Below are positions 23,631 through 35,200 of a stretch of DNA of 64,000 nucleotides, in pieces. A program made the translations under genes and the position numbers. The notes beneath the pieces are model-generated. The model did no database searches and had not been told where the DNA came from. It worked only from the letters and a program-made list of their open reading frames with translations. The first letter of the stretch is position 1, and each line of letters opens with the position of its first letter. Source of the DNA: Acorus gramineus (taxonomy: Eukaryota; Streptophyta; Magnoliopsida; Acorales; Acoraceae); the NCBI GenBank assembly GCA_030737835.1, contig CM060851.1, positions 620,001 through 684,000 on the forward strand. The letters are read 5' to 3'.

Positions 23631-26600
23631 ATGGGGACTCTTCCAAGCTCATCAGTGATCAATCTCAACCACGGTTTCCGTACGAACCGGCGATTCGGGG
23701 AGAGGTTCACTCGATCGCCGCCCGAGCTCAAAATCTCGAGAAGCCTCTGCTTTTTGTGCAGAGAGAGGTCGGTTTTGCGTCACAGGACCGACAGAGTGAG
23801 GTGTTTTAGCGTTAATGGTGAAGACGGGGACGAGAAGGCATCGAATTCGACGACGGCCGTCGAAGATGAAAAGGAGGACCGGTCGAGCGGAGGCGACGAG
23901 GACCGGAACACGGAGAAGACTCCGGCTTCGGTTTCTTCTCGGGTATGTTTTTTTGAAGTCTTGTTAGTCTTGAATTATATCTGTGATTCTGTATGTGATG
24001 TTTTGAATGGCTTATTTGGATTGATTGATAATGTTATCCTCTTTTTGTTTTGGGTTCTGTATGGAATGTTAGAACTGTTTGAGTGAAAAAAACTGAAAAA
24101 GGAGAGACTTTTTGAGGATTGGTAGTGTTTACGCGGGCATCCAAACTGATACCGTAAACAAACATGCTCAAAAATGTAGGATTAGCAGTATTGTATATTG
24201 ATTCCTGTTAATGGGATTACCATTGGACACAATTCAGAATGCAATGGACCTTCACCTTTGAAAGACCACTTCATCAAAGATGCTATCGATTCATCCGTGC
24301 ATCCAAACAGCTTGTTTGTGTGCAATTGGTGTTGCGTTTCGTGTAAGACCGTCTCTTTGTGGAAGGATTGTCTTAATATTAGAATTATTAAATGAACACA
24401 GACTTCAGTAAGTTGTCATTTTTAATCGTTTTTGAAGCAGATAATGTTCGAACGTCTGCAACCCATACTCTACCTATTTTAGGAAATGTGAATACAAACT
24501 AGTTAAGATTACCATGTTTTCAAAACGGTAGTGAATATCCCTATCAGTTTTTTAACATCTACAGTTGCTATGCTTCTTATTTATTTATTTATTGTATGTC
24601 AGTTTTTACAAGCTCTTCTTTTTGACATTGTTGCATGACATTAAACTGATGCCTACAATGCATATGTCAGATTTGCGTCTCTTATACCTGGTCACTATTA
24701 TTTGTTTCATGTCTTGCTATTTATTGATTTGATGATGTGTGACCTTCTGGTGACTCATTTCCTTACAAAATTTCTGTCTTAGCCACCCAACATTTCTTCA
24801 GAAGGGCCAGTTTACAGTAACTTCCAAATCGATTCAATTAGATTTGTGGAACTCCTCGGGCCTGAGAAAGTAGACCCGGCGGACGTGAAGCTCATCAAGG
24901 ACAGCCTCTTTGGGTACTCAACTTTTTGGGTTACGAGAGAAGAGCCTTTCGGTGACCTTGGCGAAGGCATATTGTTCCTTGGAAACTTACGGGGAAAAAG
25001 GGAGGAGGTTTTCGCTAAACTTCAGCGTCAGCTACGGGAGGTCACAGGGAATAAGTACAATCTGTTTATGGTAGAGGAACCAAACTCGGAAGGACCTGAC
25101 CCACGTGGAGGACCACGTGTGAGTTTTGGTTTGCTACGAAAAGAAGTTTCTGAGCCAGGGCCAACTACACTTTGGCAGTATGTGATCGCTCTCCTGCTTT
25201 TTGTTTTTACCATTGGCTCCTGCGTAGAGCTAGGTATTGCATCTCAGGTATGCAATATACTTTGTTCTTCCTAGTTTAATGTTAAAATTGGGCTTTATGT
25301 TTACTTCATTAGTTGATTATTGATTTCATTCTTTTGTGCAGTTAACTAGTCTCCCACCAGATGTAATAAAGTATTTCACGGATCCAAATGCTACCGATCC
25401 ACCTGACATGCAACTATTGTTCCCATTTGTGGAATCTGCTTTACCATTGGCATATGGTGTGCTTGGAGTACAACTATTTCATGTAATATACCTTTTGCCG
25501 CTGTGTTTTTTCTTTGAAGTATTTGCATTATTTGGGCTTCTGAGATAGGTCATGGTCAGTTGAGTTTGCAGTTGAATGGCTCAGATATTTTCTTTCAGAT
25601 TCTGAAACACTATTTCAATCGCACTGTTGCAGTGCTGATTGAAACTTGTTCTTCCTTCTGTAATCTTGATTGCTGACTTCTTCATTTTATCTTATCTTTT
25701 TATATAGGAGGTTGGCCACTTTTTGGCTGCTTTTCCCAAAAAAGTGAAATTGGGGATCCCTTACTTCATTCCAAACATCACTCTTGGTAGTTTTGGTGCA
25801 ATCACTCAGGTGAGCAATTAATTAAATTTTGCATGGAACCACAAAAAAAAACTATTAATTGGATATATCTTGACATGCTTGGGAATATCGAATCAGTCTG
25901 TATTAATTAAATTTATACACCTAGTTGATTGAGGTTGCGGTTTGGATGTTACTTTACTTGAACATTAAAAGTTGCATCATGTCTATAGTACCCAAAATGT
26001 GGAAGCCTTTCTTTTTTATGGTCTTCCAGCAGACATCAGTGTCACAATATGCATGCCATGGCGTCATCTACATGCCCCTACTAGATATCCTCAAATATTC
26101 CTGTGGCAATGTAGATGTAATTGCATTTGCTAATTGTTCATTTTAACTCCTGCAGTTCAAATCTATTCTTCCAGATCGAAAGACAAAGTTTGACATCTCA
26201 TTGGCGGGTCCATTGGCTGGTGCTGCACTTTCCTTTTCAATGTTTGGTGTCGGGCTTTTGCTTTCATCAAATCCAGATCCCGCCATTGATTTAGTTCAGG
26301 TCCCTAGCATGTTATTTCAGGGTTCACTACTTCTCGGACTCATCAGCAGAGCAACTTTGGGATACACGTATATCCTCTCCATCCTTCTCTATGCCATTAA
26401 CTAAACTAAAGTGTTTTTAAAATATCCTCATTAAGGGTCTTTTTGTTTCACAGTAATTTTATTTTTTCTGAAATAATTTCCACCAAATTAGGTTTCCTGA
26501 CAATGGAGTCTAAATCCAATGTGTGTAAAATAGTAAAATGTTTTCCATGAGGGTATTTGCGGTTTTCACAAAGTAAAAGTTTCTTTAGTGTTTTGGAAAA

Positions 26601-28768
26601 TGGTTTCTCCTTCAGAATGATGATTTTGGTCCTCCACTGTTGTGATAGTTTTTTTAATGTCTGCAGGGCTATGCATGTTGCCACTGTTTCAATACACCCG
26701 CTTGTGATAGCTGGCTGGTAAGTATACTCAATATTGGCTCTTTTTTTTTTCAATATTCTGTATTTGGAAGCTTATAATTATAGAAATCAACTGCAGGTGT
26801 GGCCTAACCACTTCTGCTTTCAACATGCTTCCAGTAGGGTGCCTTGATGGCGGACGAGCTTTCCAGGTGCCCTTTATTTCTGAAAAGAAGCAAAATCATC
26901 AGTTAGCATTTAATTTTTTTCTTTTCATTGAAATAGAATCGAGACTAACATCACTGAAAACCCCTTGGGCAGTTATGAGAAACTTATCATTGTGGTCATC
27001 AAACTTGTTTTTTTTGGCAATCCATCAGGCACTAATATATTAAATATGTAAAGCACACCCATAATCAATTAGCCATAGGGATCTAATTTTGCATACTGAA
27101 GAACTGTTGCTATTTTGCATTGCAAGCCGGGATTGTTATAATAAACAAAAAGAGAAGAAAACGTCATGCCAAGTTCTTGGTTCGTTCTTTGCTTGAGTTT
27201 TCCAACTTTTAGGACCTAGAAATCTTTCCCTTAAATGTGAGATTTAAATATCAACTTGTTAATGTTTAGATTTTCTTCTGGTTGGGACTGTTATCTTCTT
27301 TTCTTGCATGGTGTTCTTAATGGTACTTTGTATATAATTAAAATTTTGGCTTTTATTATTAGTGAGGTCTCCTTAAAGCTGATCATAATTCTCATCTCAT
27401 GCATGATTGAACAGGGTGCCTTTGGGAAAAATGCTTTGGTTGGAGTTGGCTTGGCAACATATGCATTGCTTGGATTGGGAGTGGTATGCGTCTCTTCTTC
27501 CTCACGATTCTATATGTGAATTGTAAAGTTGCATTGCCTTTCTTAATTATACCACAACATCCTATTGGATATGCCATAAAAAAATATATGTATCCACTCT
27601 AAGTTCATATCTGAAAAATAAGAAATTTTCTCATGTTCAGGTATCCGAAATTATATAAAAGCAGATATGTATATCAAGGTATCTGCTTAAAAAAAAAAAA
27701 TCTTGATTTATATATATTGTATAATTATATGTTTGTATGTTTAAATTCAGTCGCCTTAGGTTGTTAATCATGATCCTTAAAGTTTAGATAATCCCTATTT
27801 TCTATTTCTACAATATCCGGAAAGAAGCAAGAAAAGTCCTGAGTCCAATTCCAGCACCTGCCATATGTCATTCGATTACCCCAAATAGTGCCCAATTTAG
27901 ACATATCAATGATCCAAAAAACATTCATATCCGCTTCGAATTCAAAAATATCTTCGAATATTAGTAGCCATATCCGAAAGATTTAGGATCCATGTCCAAT
28001 CCATTGACAGGTTCACTATTGGAGGGTTAATGACTGAATCGTTCTACTTTGCTCCTACATTTTCATGTATTGTAACTTCTAGGATTTCTAACAAGTTAAG
28101 ATCTTAGTCCTTCGAAGCTAAGCTGTGCAGAAAATTTTCCAAATATATCATATCAAACGGTGCCCTTCTAATTGGTGGATAAAGAAGATATGATACTCAG
28201 TTCATTTTATTCTCTAATCTTCTCTATCAGAATTCAAACTCATAAATTTTTAATAGCTTCCCCTTGATTCTAATCCTCGTCCTTCTCAGCTCGGCGGCCC
28301 ATTGTCACTGCCTTGGGGGCTGTATGTGCTCATATGCCAGGTATCATTTTCTTTGGATCTTTTATCTAATTGTGTGCGCTCAGTCATTCTTGCAGTCATC
28401 CTAACTCATAACTCGGTATATGAAATCTTTAGGAAAAAATGTACACATTTAATCCATTCCAGTATGCACTTCATTTTCGTGAAGGTATATACTTTATGAG
28501 TAAAAAAATCTAAAAATGTTGGGACTACAAAATTGATCGCAAGCATGACTGAATGTAACATTTTCCAATCTATCGGCCTCCTTTAAGTTCCCAAAACTTG
28601 TATTTTCAGAGAGCGCCCGAGAAGCCATGCTTGAACGATGTGACCGAGGTTGGGACGTGGAGACAAATGGCACTGGTAGTAGCTACGACCCTGGTGATTC
28701 TGACACTCCTTCCTCTGTGGGACGAGCTCGCCGAAGAGCTCGGTATAGGACTTGTATCTACATTTTGA
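23631..28768 (+). CDS. EGY2: EGY2-type chloroplast site-2 metalloprotease
   Basis: Ten exons: 23631-23942, 24783-25247, 25342-25482, 25708-25809, 26156-26367, 26667-26717, 26797-26866, 27415-27483, 28290-28340, 28610-28768. They join in frame to 543 residues, close to family length. EGY proteins are thylakoid site-2-protease-like intramembrane metalloproteases affecting chloroplast development. The first ~60 residues are Arg/Ser-rich (transit peptide), followed by an acidic linker. GNLR is at 171-174. The zinc motif HEVGH is at 306-310, created across an exon junction (H last codon of exon 3). The second metal-site motif, NMLPVGCLDGG, starts at Asn437, with the aspartate at 445. Several hydrophobic segments lie between. 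The C-terminus PLWDELAEELGIGLVSTF matches EGY2 rather than EGY1. HEXXH is intact, so an active protease is expected. Confidence 0.93.
28341..28609. repeat. AT-rich dispersed repeat fragment in last EGY2 intron
   Basis: AAATGTACACATTTAATCCATTCC, TATGCACTTC, GAAGGTATATACTTTATGAG and a terminal GACTGAATGTAACATTTTCC resemble the AT-rich family found at 63140-63690. The assignment is by shared landmark order only. Confidence 0.4.
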
Positions 28769-28975
28769 GTTGATTAAAGATTTAGATCAGTAAAAAAAAA
28801 GAAAAAAAAAGAAAGAAAAGCAGGTGTTTGGGTGTTAAATTGGCCCATTTTTGTGTTCAAGATATGTGATCTCAGATAGATGTGAAGCAGCTGTTCTGGG
28901 AAATAAAAATTTCCTACTTTTTGGATGGAATCAAGAATTTGTTGAAAGGGGATGCTCTTGAATGAAATATATGGT

Positions 28976-29188
28976 GTATTTGGTTGCGTGATTGCGCGGC
29001 TTTTGCGATTACAGAAAGCTGCATTTGTAATAATGCAACCAAATAATTTTAGTGTGGTAGCTTCATGCAGACAGATTTAAGGGAAATAGTATTCAAAAGC
29101 TGTGATTTAGAAAAGCTGGGGTGAGGGGGGGGGGGGGTGAGTTTCCTGTAGAATCAGTTTTGCAATCGTGCAACTGAACGCGCCCATA
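28976..29188. mobile_element. Small MITE-like element after EGY2
   Basis: The left end GGTTGCGTGATTGC and the inverse of the right end (GTTGCACGATTGC) give an imperfect inverted repeat of about 14 bp. A 13-base G run lies at 29125-29137. There is no coding content. Confidence 0.4.
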
Positions 29189-29569
29189 GTGAAAGAAAGA
29201 GTAATTAGAGAAGTGGTATTTTATATTTTTATATGTATTTATTTTAGACAATTTAACTTTTTTTTCAAAGAATATAATAAATACAGGACGAGTATGGAGA
29301 GAGAAAGTAGTGATTAGTGAAACAAAAAAAAGTGATGGATTATAGGTGAAGGTAAATTGGACAATTCAACATTCATTAAATATTAAAATTTGACCTAAAA
29401 CTTGGTTCTCACACCTTTGTGGGTTGATTTCAGTGGATTTAGTTCAGGGTATGTTCAAGTCTCATGTTGATCCAAGGATCTTGTGGATTGTCATTGTAGC
29501 GTGGGAGATATTCTATTCAGACTTTAATGGATTTATGTGGACATTATTTAAATGATGAATTTTCACAGA

Positions 29570-29830
29570 TTTTGTAGACTTTCACAAATTGACTTTCATA
29601 GACTTTTACAGACTTTCACAGACTTTCATAAACTTTAGCAGACTTTCACAGATTGACTCTCATGGACTTTTACAGACTTTTACAAACTTTCACAGATTGA
29701 TTCTCATAAACTTTCACAGATTTTCACATATTTTTCAAGCTTTCTCATATTAATTCTTATGAAATTTCACAAACTTTTGTACACTTTCATAAATAGATTT
29801 CTATTGATTGTTATATACTTTTGTAGAATT
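29570..29830. repeat. Degenerate minisatellite, GACTTTCACAGA motif
   Basis: About twenty imperfect repeats of a 10-12 base core such as GACTTTCACAGA, GACTTTTACAGA and AACTTTCACAGA run in direct orientation. Higher-order copies (GATTGACTTTCATAGACTTT, GATTGACTCTCATGGACTTT) recur about every 60-70 bases. Confidence 0.7.
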
Positions 29831-30081
29831 ATTTTTATATTTTTAAAATAACCAATATTCAAATCTAACACAAATTATTTATGCCCAACATAAAATAGAA
29901 TTTAATATAGTAAATATTGATCTTCAGGTATATGAAATGTATATTGTTACAAACAAAAAAATTGTTTAAATTTATTAATGGGCAATTAATTTAATTCATG
30001 ACTTCAAATCATTTAAATTTATACTATGTACTCTTCAAATCATTTAAACATGTGAGTTGTAATTTTAGATGTTTTTACAGG

Positions 30082-30874
30082 CATAGGCGGACCCAAGAAG
30101 TAGCTAGTGGGGGCGGTGGCCCCCACTCGATTTATAAAAAAAAAATACAATGGCAATGCAATTAGTAACTTTGATAGCGGAAGGAAATTGTAGAAAACAG
30201 AGATAAGGGTCAAGGGTTTTAATCTTTTAGATAATTGAAATAGTTGATGATCTGGAAAATAAAATGACAAAAATGAGAAGGGGATATGATATCAAGTATA
30301 TTTATTGTGTTGGATAATGCTACGTACAACTCCTTTTTCAGTCATAATTCTAGTTTACACATGTTATGAATTTTTTTTAAATAATATACATTATCTAATG
30401 AGATACATATTTTTATAAAAAATGAAACATATGCTCCAATGAATTGCATTGATGCATTTATAGAAAATATGAAAAAAAATTATCGATGCATAAACCTCAT
30501 TAATTTGAGTATATGCTTCAATGATTTCTTATCAACGCAAATGGGACTGGATTTGAGCTGAAAAAAATGTGTAACGTATTGTGTTATTAAAATTTTAAAA
30601 CTCTGTTACACTAATTTTTTTTTAGCTTTAATTCTAATCACATATACTTCGTTAGCATCATATGGTGACATTAATGAGGTGTATGTCTCTTTAGAAATAT
30701 TTCACATTTTTTAAAAAGCATATACCTCATTAGATGGAGTATAATATTTTTTAAAAATTCAAAACACCTATAGACTGTAATTGGGATCGGAAAAGATATC
30801 GTATATAATATTATTCTTTATGTTTATTTATTAGTGATGGCCCCCACTAGAAAAAAATCCTGGGTCCACCACTG
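30082..30874. mobile_element. hAT-like element with perfect 8-bp target duplication
   Basis: TTTACAGG is repeated exactly at 30074-30081 and 30875-30882, directly flanking the element. The ends are inverted: CATAGGCGGACCCA at the left and, in inverse, CAGTGGTGGACCCA at the right, followed inward on both sides by a TAGTGGGGGC block and GGCCCCCACT. It is 793 bp with no open frame of note. Two AT-rich family members are nested inside it (about 30310-30595 and 30596-30810), so the original element was shorter. Confidence 0.88.
30310..30810. repeat. Two AT-rich family copies nested in the hAT-like element
   Basis: The first copy runs from CTACGTACAACTCCTTTTTCA to GAAAAAAATGTGTAACGTA and carries AATGAATTGCATTGATGCATTT and GAGTATATGCTTCAATGAT. 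The second starts CTGTTACACTAATTTTTTTTTAG and carries CATATACTTCGTTAG and CATATACCTCATTAGATGG. The same blocks occur at 40740-40990 and 44195-44770. Confidence 0.65.
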
Positions 30875-31689
30875 TTTACAGGGTTGTTTTTTTTTTCCAG
30901 TTAATATAAATATGAGAATTAGAGCTATTAATACCTTTTAAAAGCCAATAGGGGGCTTTGTAAACTTATTTTTCTCTATGTAGATTCTTATCATAAGGTA
31001 ACTCTTTTTTTATACTAATGAATATCATTCCATATTTTGTGTTTGGGATTTGATGTGTGCCCATGAAGATGGATGTGGGTTTTCTATCTTCACCTCTATA
31101 GTGGAATTTTTTTTTTCATGTAGTATTCTTTTAGAAACAATGCAACCATGTGACCTAGCTACTCATGGGTAATTTCAGAATTAAGGGTTTGTTGTATTAT
31201 AAACATGTATAATGCACAGTAAATATCAACGCAAGAACAATATGCTTTAGTTTGAAAAAAAAAATAATAGTAGGTGATCTAGGTATATATTATATAATAT
31301 ACAATAGTGAAATGATTGATTGTTACACAAGCAAATCCACCATTTCCATATATTTATCAAGTATATAAGGTGATATCAATATTTCATTCATCTATATATT
31401 CATTAAAAAAATGATAAATAGAGAAAATATGAAAAAAAAACTATGAATAAAATATGAAAGACATTTGATAATCATCATCCATAAAAGAAAAAAGTTTTGT
31501 TAGAAGAAAAAAAGAAGATATTTACAATGCTATAATAAAAGTTCATGAAAATCCCACTCATTTTGGTGGGATTTTGAAATGATTTTTTTCCTTTATATTT
31601 ATCTCTTTAAAGACCATAAAAGTCCATCACTTAAGAAAATCTTTACAAATCTTCTTGTTTAAATTGAATAACACGTGACAAAATGTCTA

Positions 31690-32025
31690 CTATGAGGAGT
31701 CTTAATCGAATAACGATGGACTCTTTGTCCACGAAAAAATGTCTCAATCGAATAACGCTGTATTTTTTGTGCACGAAAAAATGTCTCAATCAAATAACGC
31801 TGGACTTTTTGTCCACGGAAAAAAATATCTCAATCGAATAACGTTGGACTCTTTGTCAACAAAATAATGTCTCAATCGAATAACACTAGATTTTTTATCC
31901 ATAAAATAATAACTTAATTAAATAACATTGAACTTTATGTCCATCAAAATGATGTCTTAATCAAATAACGCTGAATTTTTTTATCTATGAACCAATGTTC
32001 TTATTGTATAACTCAAGATTTATAA
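31690..32025. repeat. 43-bp minisatellite, eight units, upstream of NEMP gene
   Basis: CTCAATCGAATAACGCTGGA-type units occur near 31700, 31743, 31786, 31831, 31871, 31913, 31956 and 31999. Each is followed by a TTTTTGTCCACGAAAAAATG-like segment. Units decay toward the right end. The array ends about 230 bp before the start codon of the next gene. Confidence 0.85.
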
Positions 32026-32257
32026 ATTAACATTTTTTCCACTGAAATTCTAAATGATTACCCCCATGAGTTTCTTTTCTTAATGAGCACGTATTAACTC
32101 AAAAGACAAAGCGAAATAAAAAATAAAAAATAAGCGTGCGAATTACGCACAGTGAATACAAATTCAGGAAACACAAAAAATCAAAATCAAAACCCCCCCA
32201 CTCGTCGTCGTTTCGAAAACCCTCACAAAGAAGGGGTTCTCCGTCTCTGCTTCAGAG

Positions 32258-35200
32258 ATGGTGACCGCCTCTTCTTCTTCTTCTCTTCTCCTCCTGTTCT
32301 TCCTCTTCCCGACCTTCAGTTCCTTCTCTTCCTCGGCCGAACACCCGCCCTTCAAAGGTACGATCTTTGGTTTTACTTCACTTTCTCTCACCTTCTATAA
32401 CCATCCGAATCTGGTTTCTGCGTCTGTGATGATAAAAAAAATCTTGAAAAGTTGAAGCCTTTTGAGTTCGTTATCATTTTCTATATATAAGGGTTACTTG
32501 TTTTAAGAGATTGATTGTTTTGTGTATCTTTTGATGGCTCGATTATGGATTGCACTTGTATCGGTAGAGTTTAATTGTTAAGGATTTTTAGGGTTTGTGA
32601 GAGTGAGGTGATTAGGTGTTCGTTTGGATTTCCCTTGTAAGTGATATTTAGGTTGATTTTGGAACTTACACGTCATAAAAGTAAAAAACATGGTGAATGC
32701 ACTATATTGAGAGTTCTTTTTTTGTGAAGATTCACTGTTTTTGGGTCTTTGAGTGTCTTTTGGGCTCCTGCTCAGTGAATGCATTGATTAATGGAAAATG
32801 ATACGTCCAGCCTCAAGTGCAGCACCATCCGTAGTCCACACCATTTTTCTTTTCTTTTAAGAAATCATACACTCTATACTTGAAGTGCATGTTGTTATAT
32901 GAAATGAAGTATACACCGAGAATATGAAATTTTTTTTACGTCATACGTTATGATAGAACCCCATACACTATAATAGTACGGTATAGGCTATGTATTATAG
33001 TGTATGGGTTGCAGACGGGGCTGCAAAATGGATTGAGTTTATCAGCGCTCGTGATAAGAGAGATAAAAAATGGTGTTTTTTGTGCTACTAGTTTGGGACT
33101 TTGGGGAAAAAATTGCTGGAAGTATTTATAATCTTTGATGAAATTGTAGAAAATTCTTTCTTGCCCTTATTGAGAAGCTATCTGTACATAAAATATGTAG
33201 CCAAACTTGTGTACAAAAAAGTTTCTTTTGATCTGAAACAATTTCTCAAAGAAAAAAGAAGCGTTGCACCAACTCAGGATTGGTTTTTGTATCTGGGTCT
33301 GAATTCTTCTTTATGTGAATGTTCCAACTTAACTTTTCTAAATTACTAACATTTAGAAATATGTGATTCTTTCTTACCCCAATTTAGAACTTATCTATAT
33401 GTATTATATGTCACCAAATTTGTTTACAAAAAGTTTTGCTGGATCTGAAACCCTTGCTCAAAGAAAAGAAGCCCTTGCACCATTTCGGATCAGTGTTTAT
33501 AGGGTCTGAATTCTACTCTATGTAAATGTTCCAGTTTGTTAAAATAATCATATCCGTTTCATGCTCCCTTTTAGCTTTTCAAATTTACTGACATTTAGAA
33601 ATATGTGATCACAGTCATTGATCTGACGGACCCTATTTTGAAGTTCACGCCTTCAACAATTGTTGGTTCCATACCAGCATATGGTGCTAACAAAGTAGTA
33701 TCATGTGAGCGGATCCAAATTCCTGGTCAGTCAAGGTTAAAAATCAGTGGTTATGCCAATTCAATTCAGGTCACATTGAAGGCTTCAGCAACAATACCAG
33801 AGAGGCTTCACAACAAAGTCAGGGCTTGTTTCCATTGGTAGGCAAAAGCTTCCGTTTTTCCTCCTTTTGTTTTGTAAGGCACATTTTCGTCTGTTAGTGT
33901 GACTCTTTTCCAGATAATATTAGATGTAAATTTAGTGCTGGAACTGATCCTTTGGTGGGACAAATTATTCTCGTTTGCAGGAATTTCTCTACTGGGATGT
34001 GTGAGTGTGGAAATGTATGGGCGCCTATTGAGAAGGGACAGTGGACTAGTGTTATTTCACCTTATGGTGATAAATATGTTGATGTTAAATTTCTTGATGG
34101 GGTTACTGGTCCAGTTACAATTTCCATCAAAGAAGGTCAGGTGATTTTTGGTGTTTCTTCGGATTTTAGTTACTTGCCCTACTGTGACATCTCACTATAT
34201 GTCAGTTTTCAATACAGAGTTTCAGCAATGGCGTATTATGTGCCTTGGAATTGGTTTTATACTACTGTTGGTGGCACCAATTGTAAGCAGTTGGGTCCCT
34301 TTCTACTATAGCTCTTCAATGGCTCTTGGTGTTATGCTTGTAATTTTGGTGGTCCTATTTCAGGTATTGGTTACTCAAACTCTTTGTTTTTTTACCCAGT
34401 GGTAGACGACATTTGTTCTGTCTATTATAAAAAATATATAGCATAATGTATTTGTGCTAGTTTCATTGTGGCAAATGTGAATTTGGAGTAACAGATCTGT
34501 CGCTGTGAATTGATGGTTTCCTTGCAGGGTATGAAATTACTTCCTGGTGGCAGGAAAAATATGTTATACGCAGTAATCTATGGATCACTGGTAAGATGGT
34601 GTTGGCTGATGATCTCACGATGTCATGATATGATGCCTAACTAACCTCCTAATGTTGTTGATGTCCCATAATCTTTTGGTTTGACCTGATATCAATCCTT
34701 TTTTTCCAGCTTGGTGTGGGATCATTTGTTGTGAACTACTTTTCAGATCTGGTCAATTCTGTTCTTATAAATTTTGGTCTTGGTGAACAGATGCATAAAC
34801 CTGTAAGTTGTCCTTTTTCCTCCATGTTGTGTGCACTCTATGTAGGAACATTTTCCTTTGGCTTACACTCGAGAAAGTCTTCCATCCATATGATGTATAA
34901 ATCAACCCATTGTTAACTTTCATTGTATGTCAATGAAAAATTGTTTAGATGCATTACTCTTTATGAGTTCCTGTTTGCTTTTCAAGCTTTGTGCATGTAT
35001 GTCACTTGAGTCTTATGCTGAAAGTGGTGTCAAAATCTGATTTCTATGCAATTGTCATGTGATTTATTTTTGAGCCTTTTATTGATTTCTGTGTTTTCAT
35101 CATGATGTCGACAACTGTAACTATAGACAACAAAATACATGATTAATACTTCTTTTGAACTATATGCATTTTTAGATCATTTTTGGAGACTTGCACATTC

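Noticed and set aside
8764..28768. NOL and EGY2 as a chlorophyll-related gene cluster
   Set aside because: Two unrelated genes (LBD, SUVR3) and 9.5 kb separate them, and there is no sign of shared regulation. Chance proximity is the simpler reading.
31690..32025. Regularly spaced repeats that might suggest a CRISPR array
   Set aside because: The 43-bp units are contiguous and diverged, with no unique spacers, and the context is a plant nuclear genome. It is a minisatellite.
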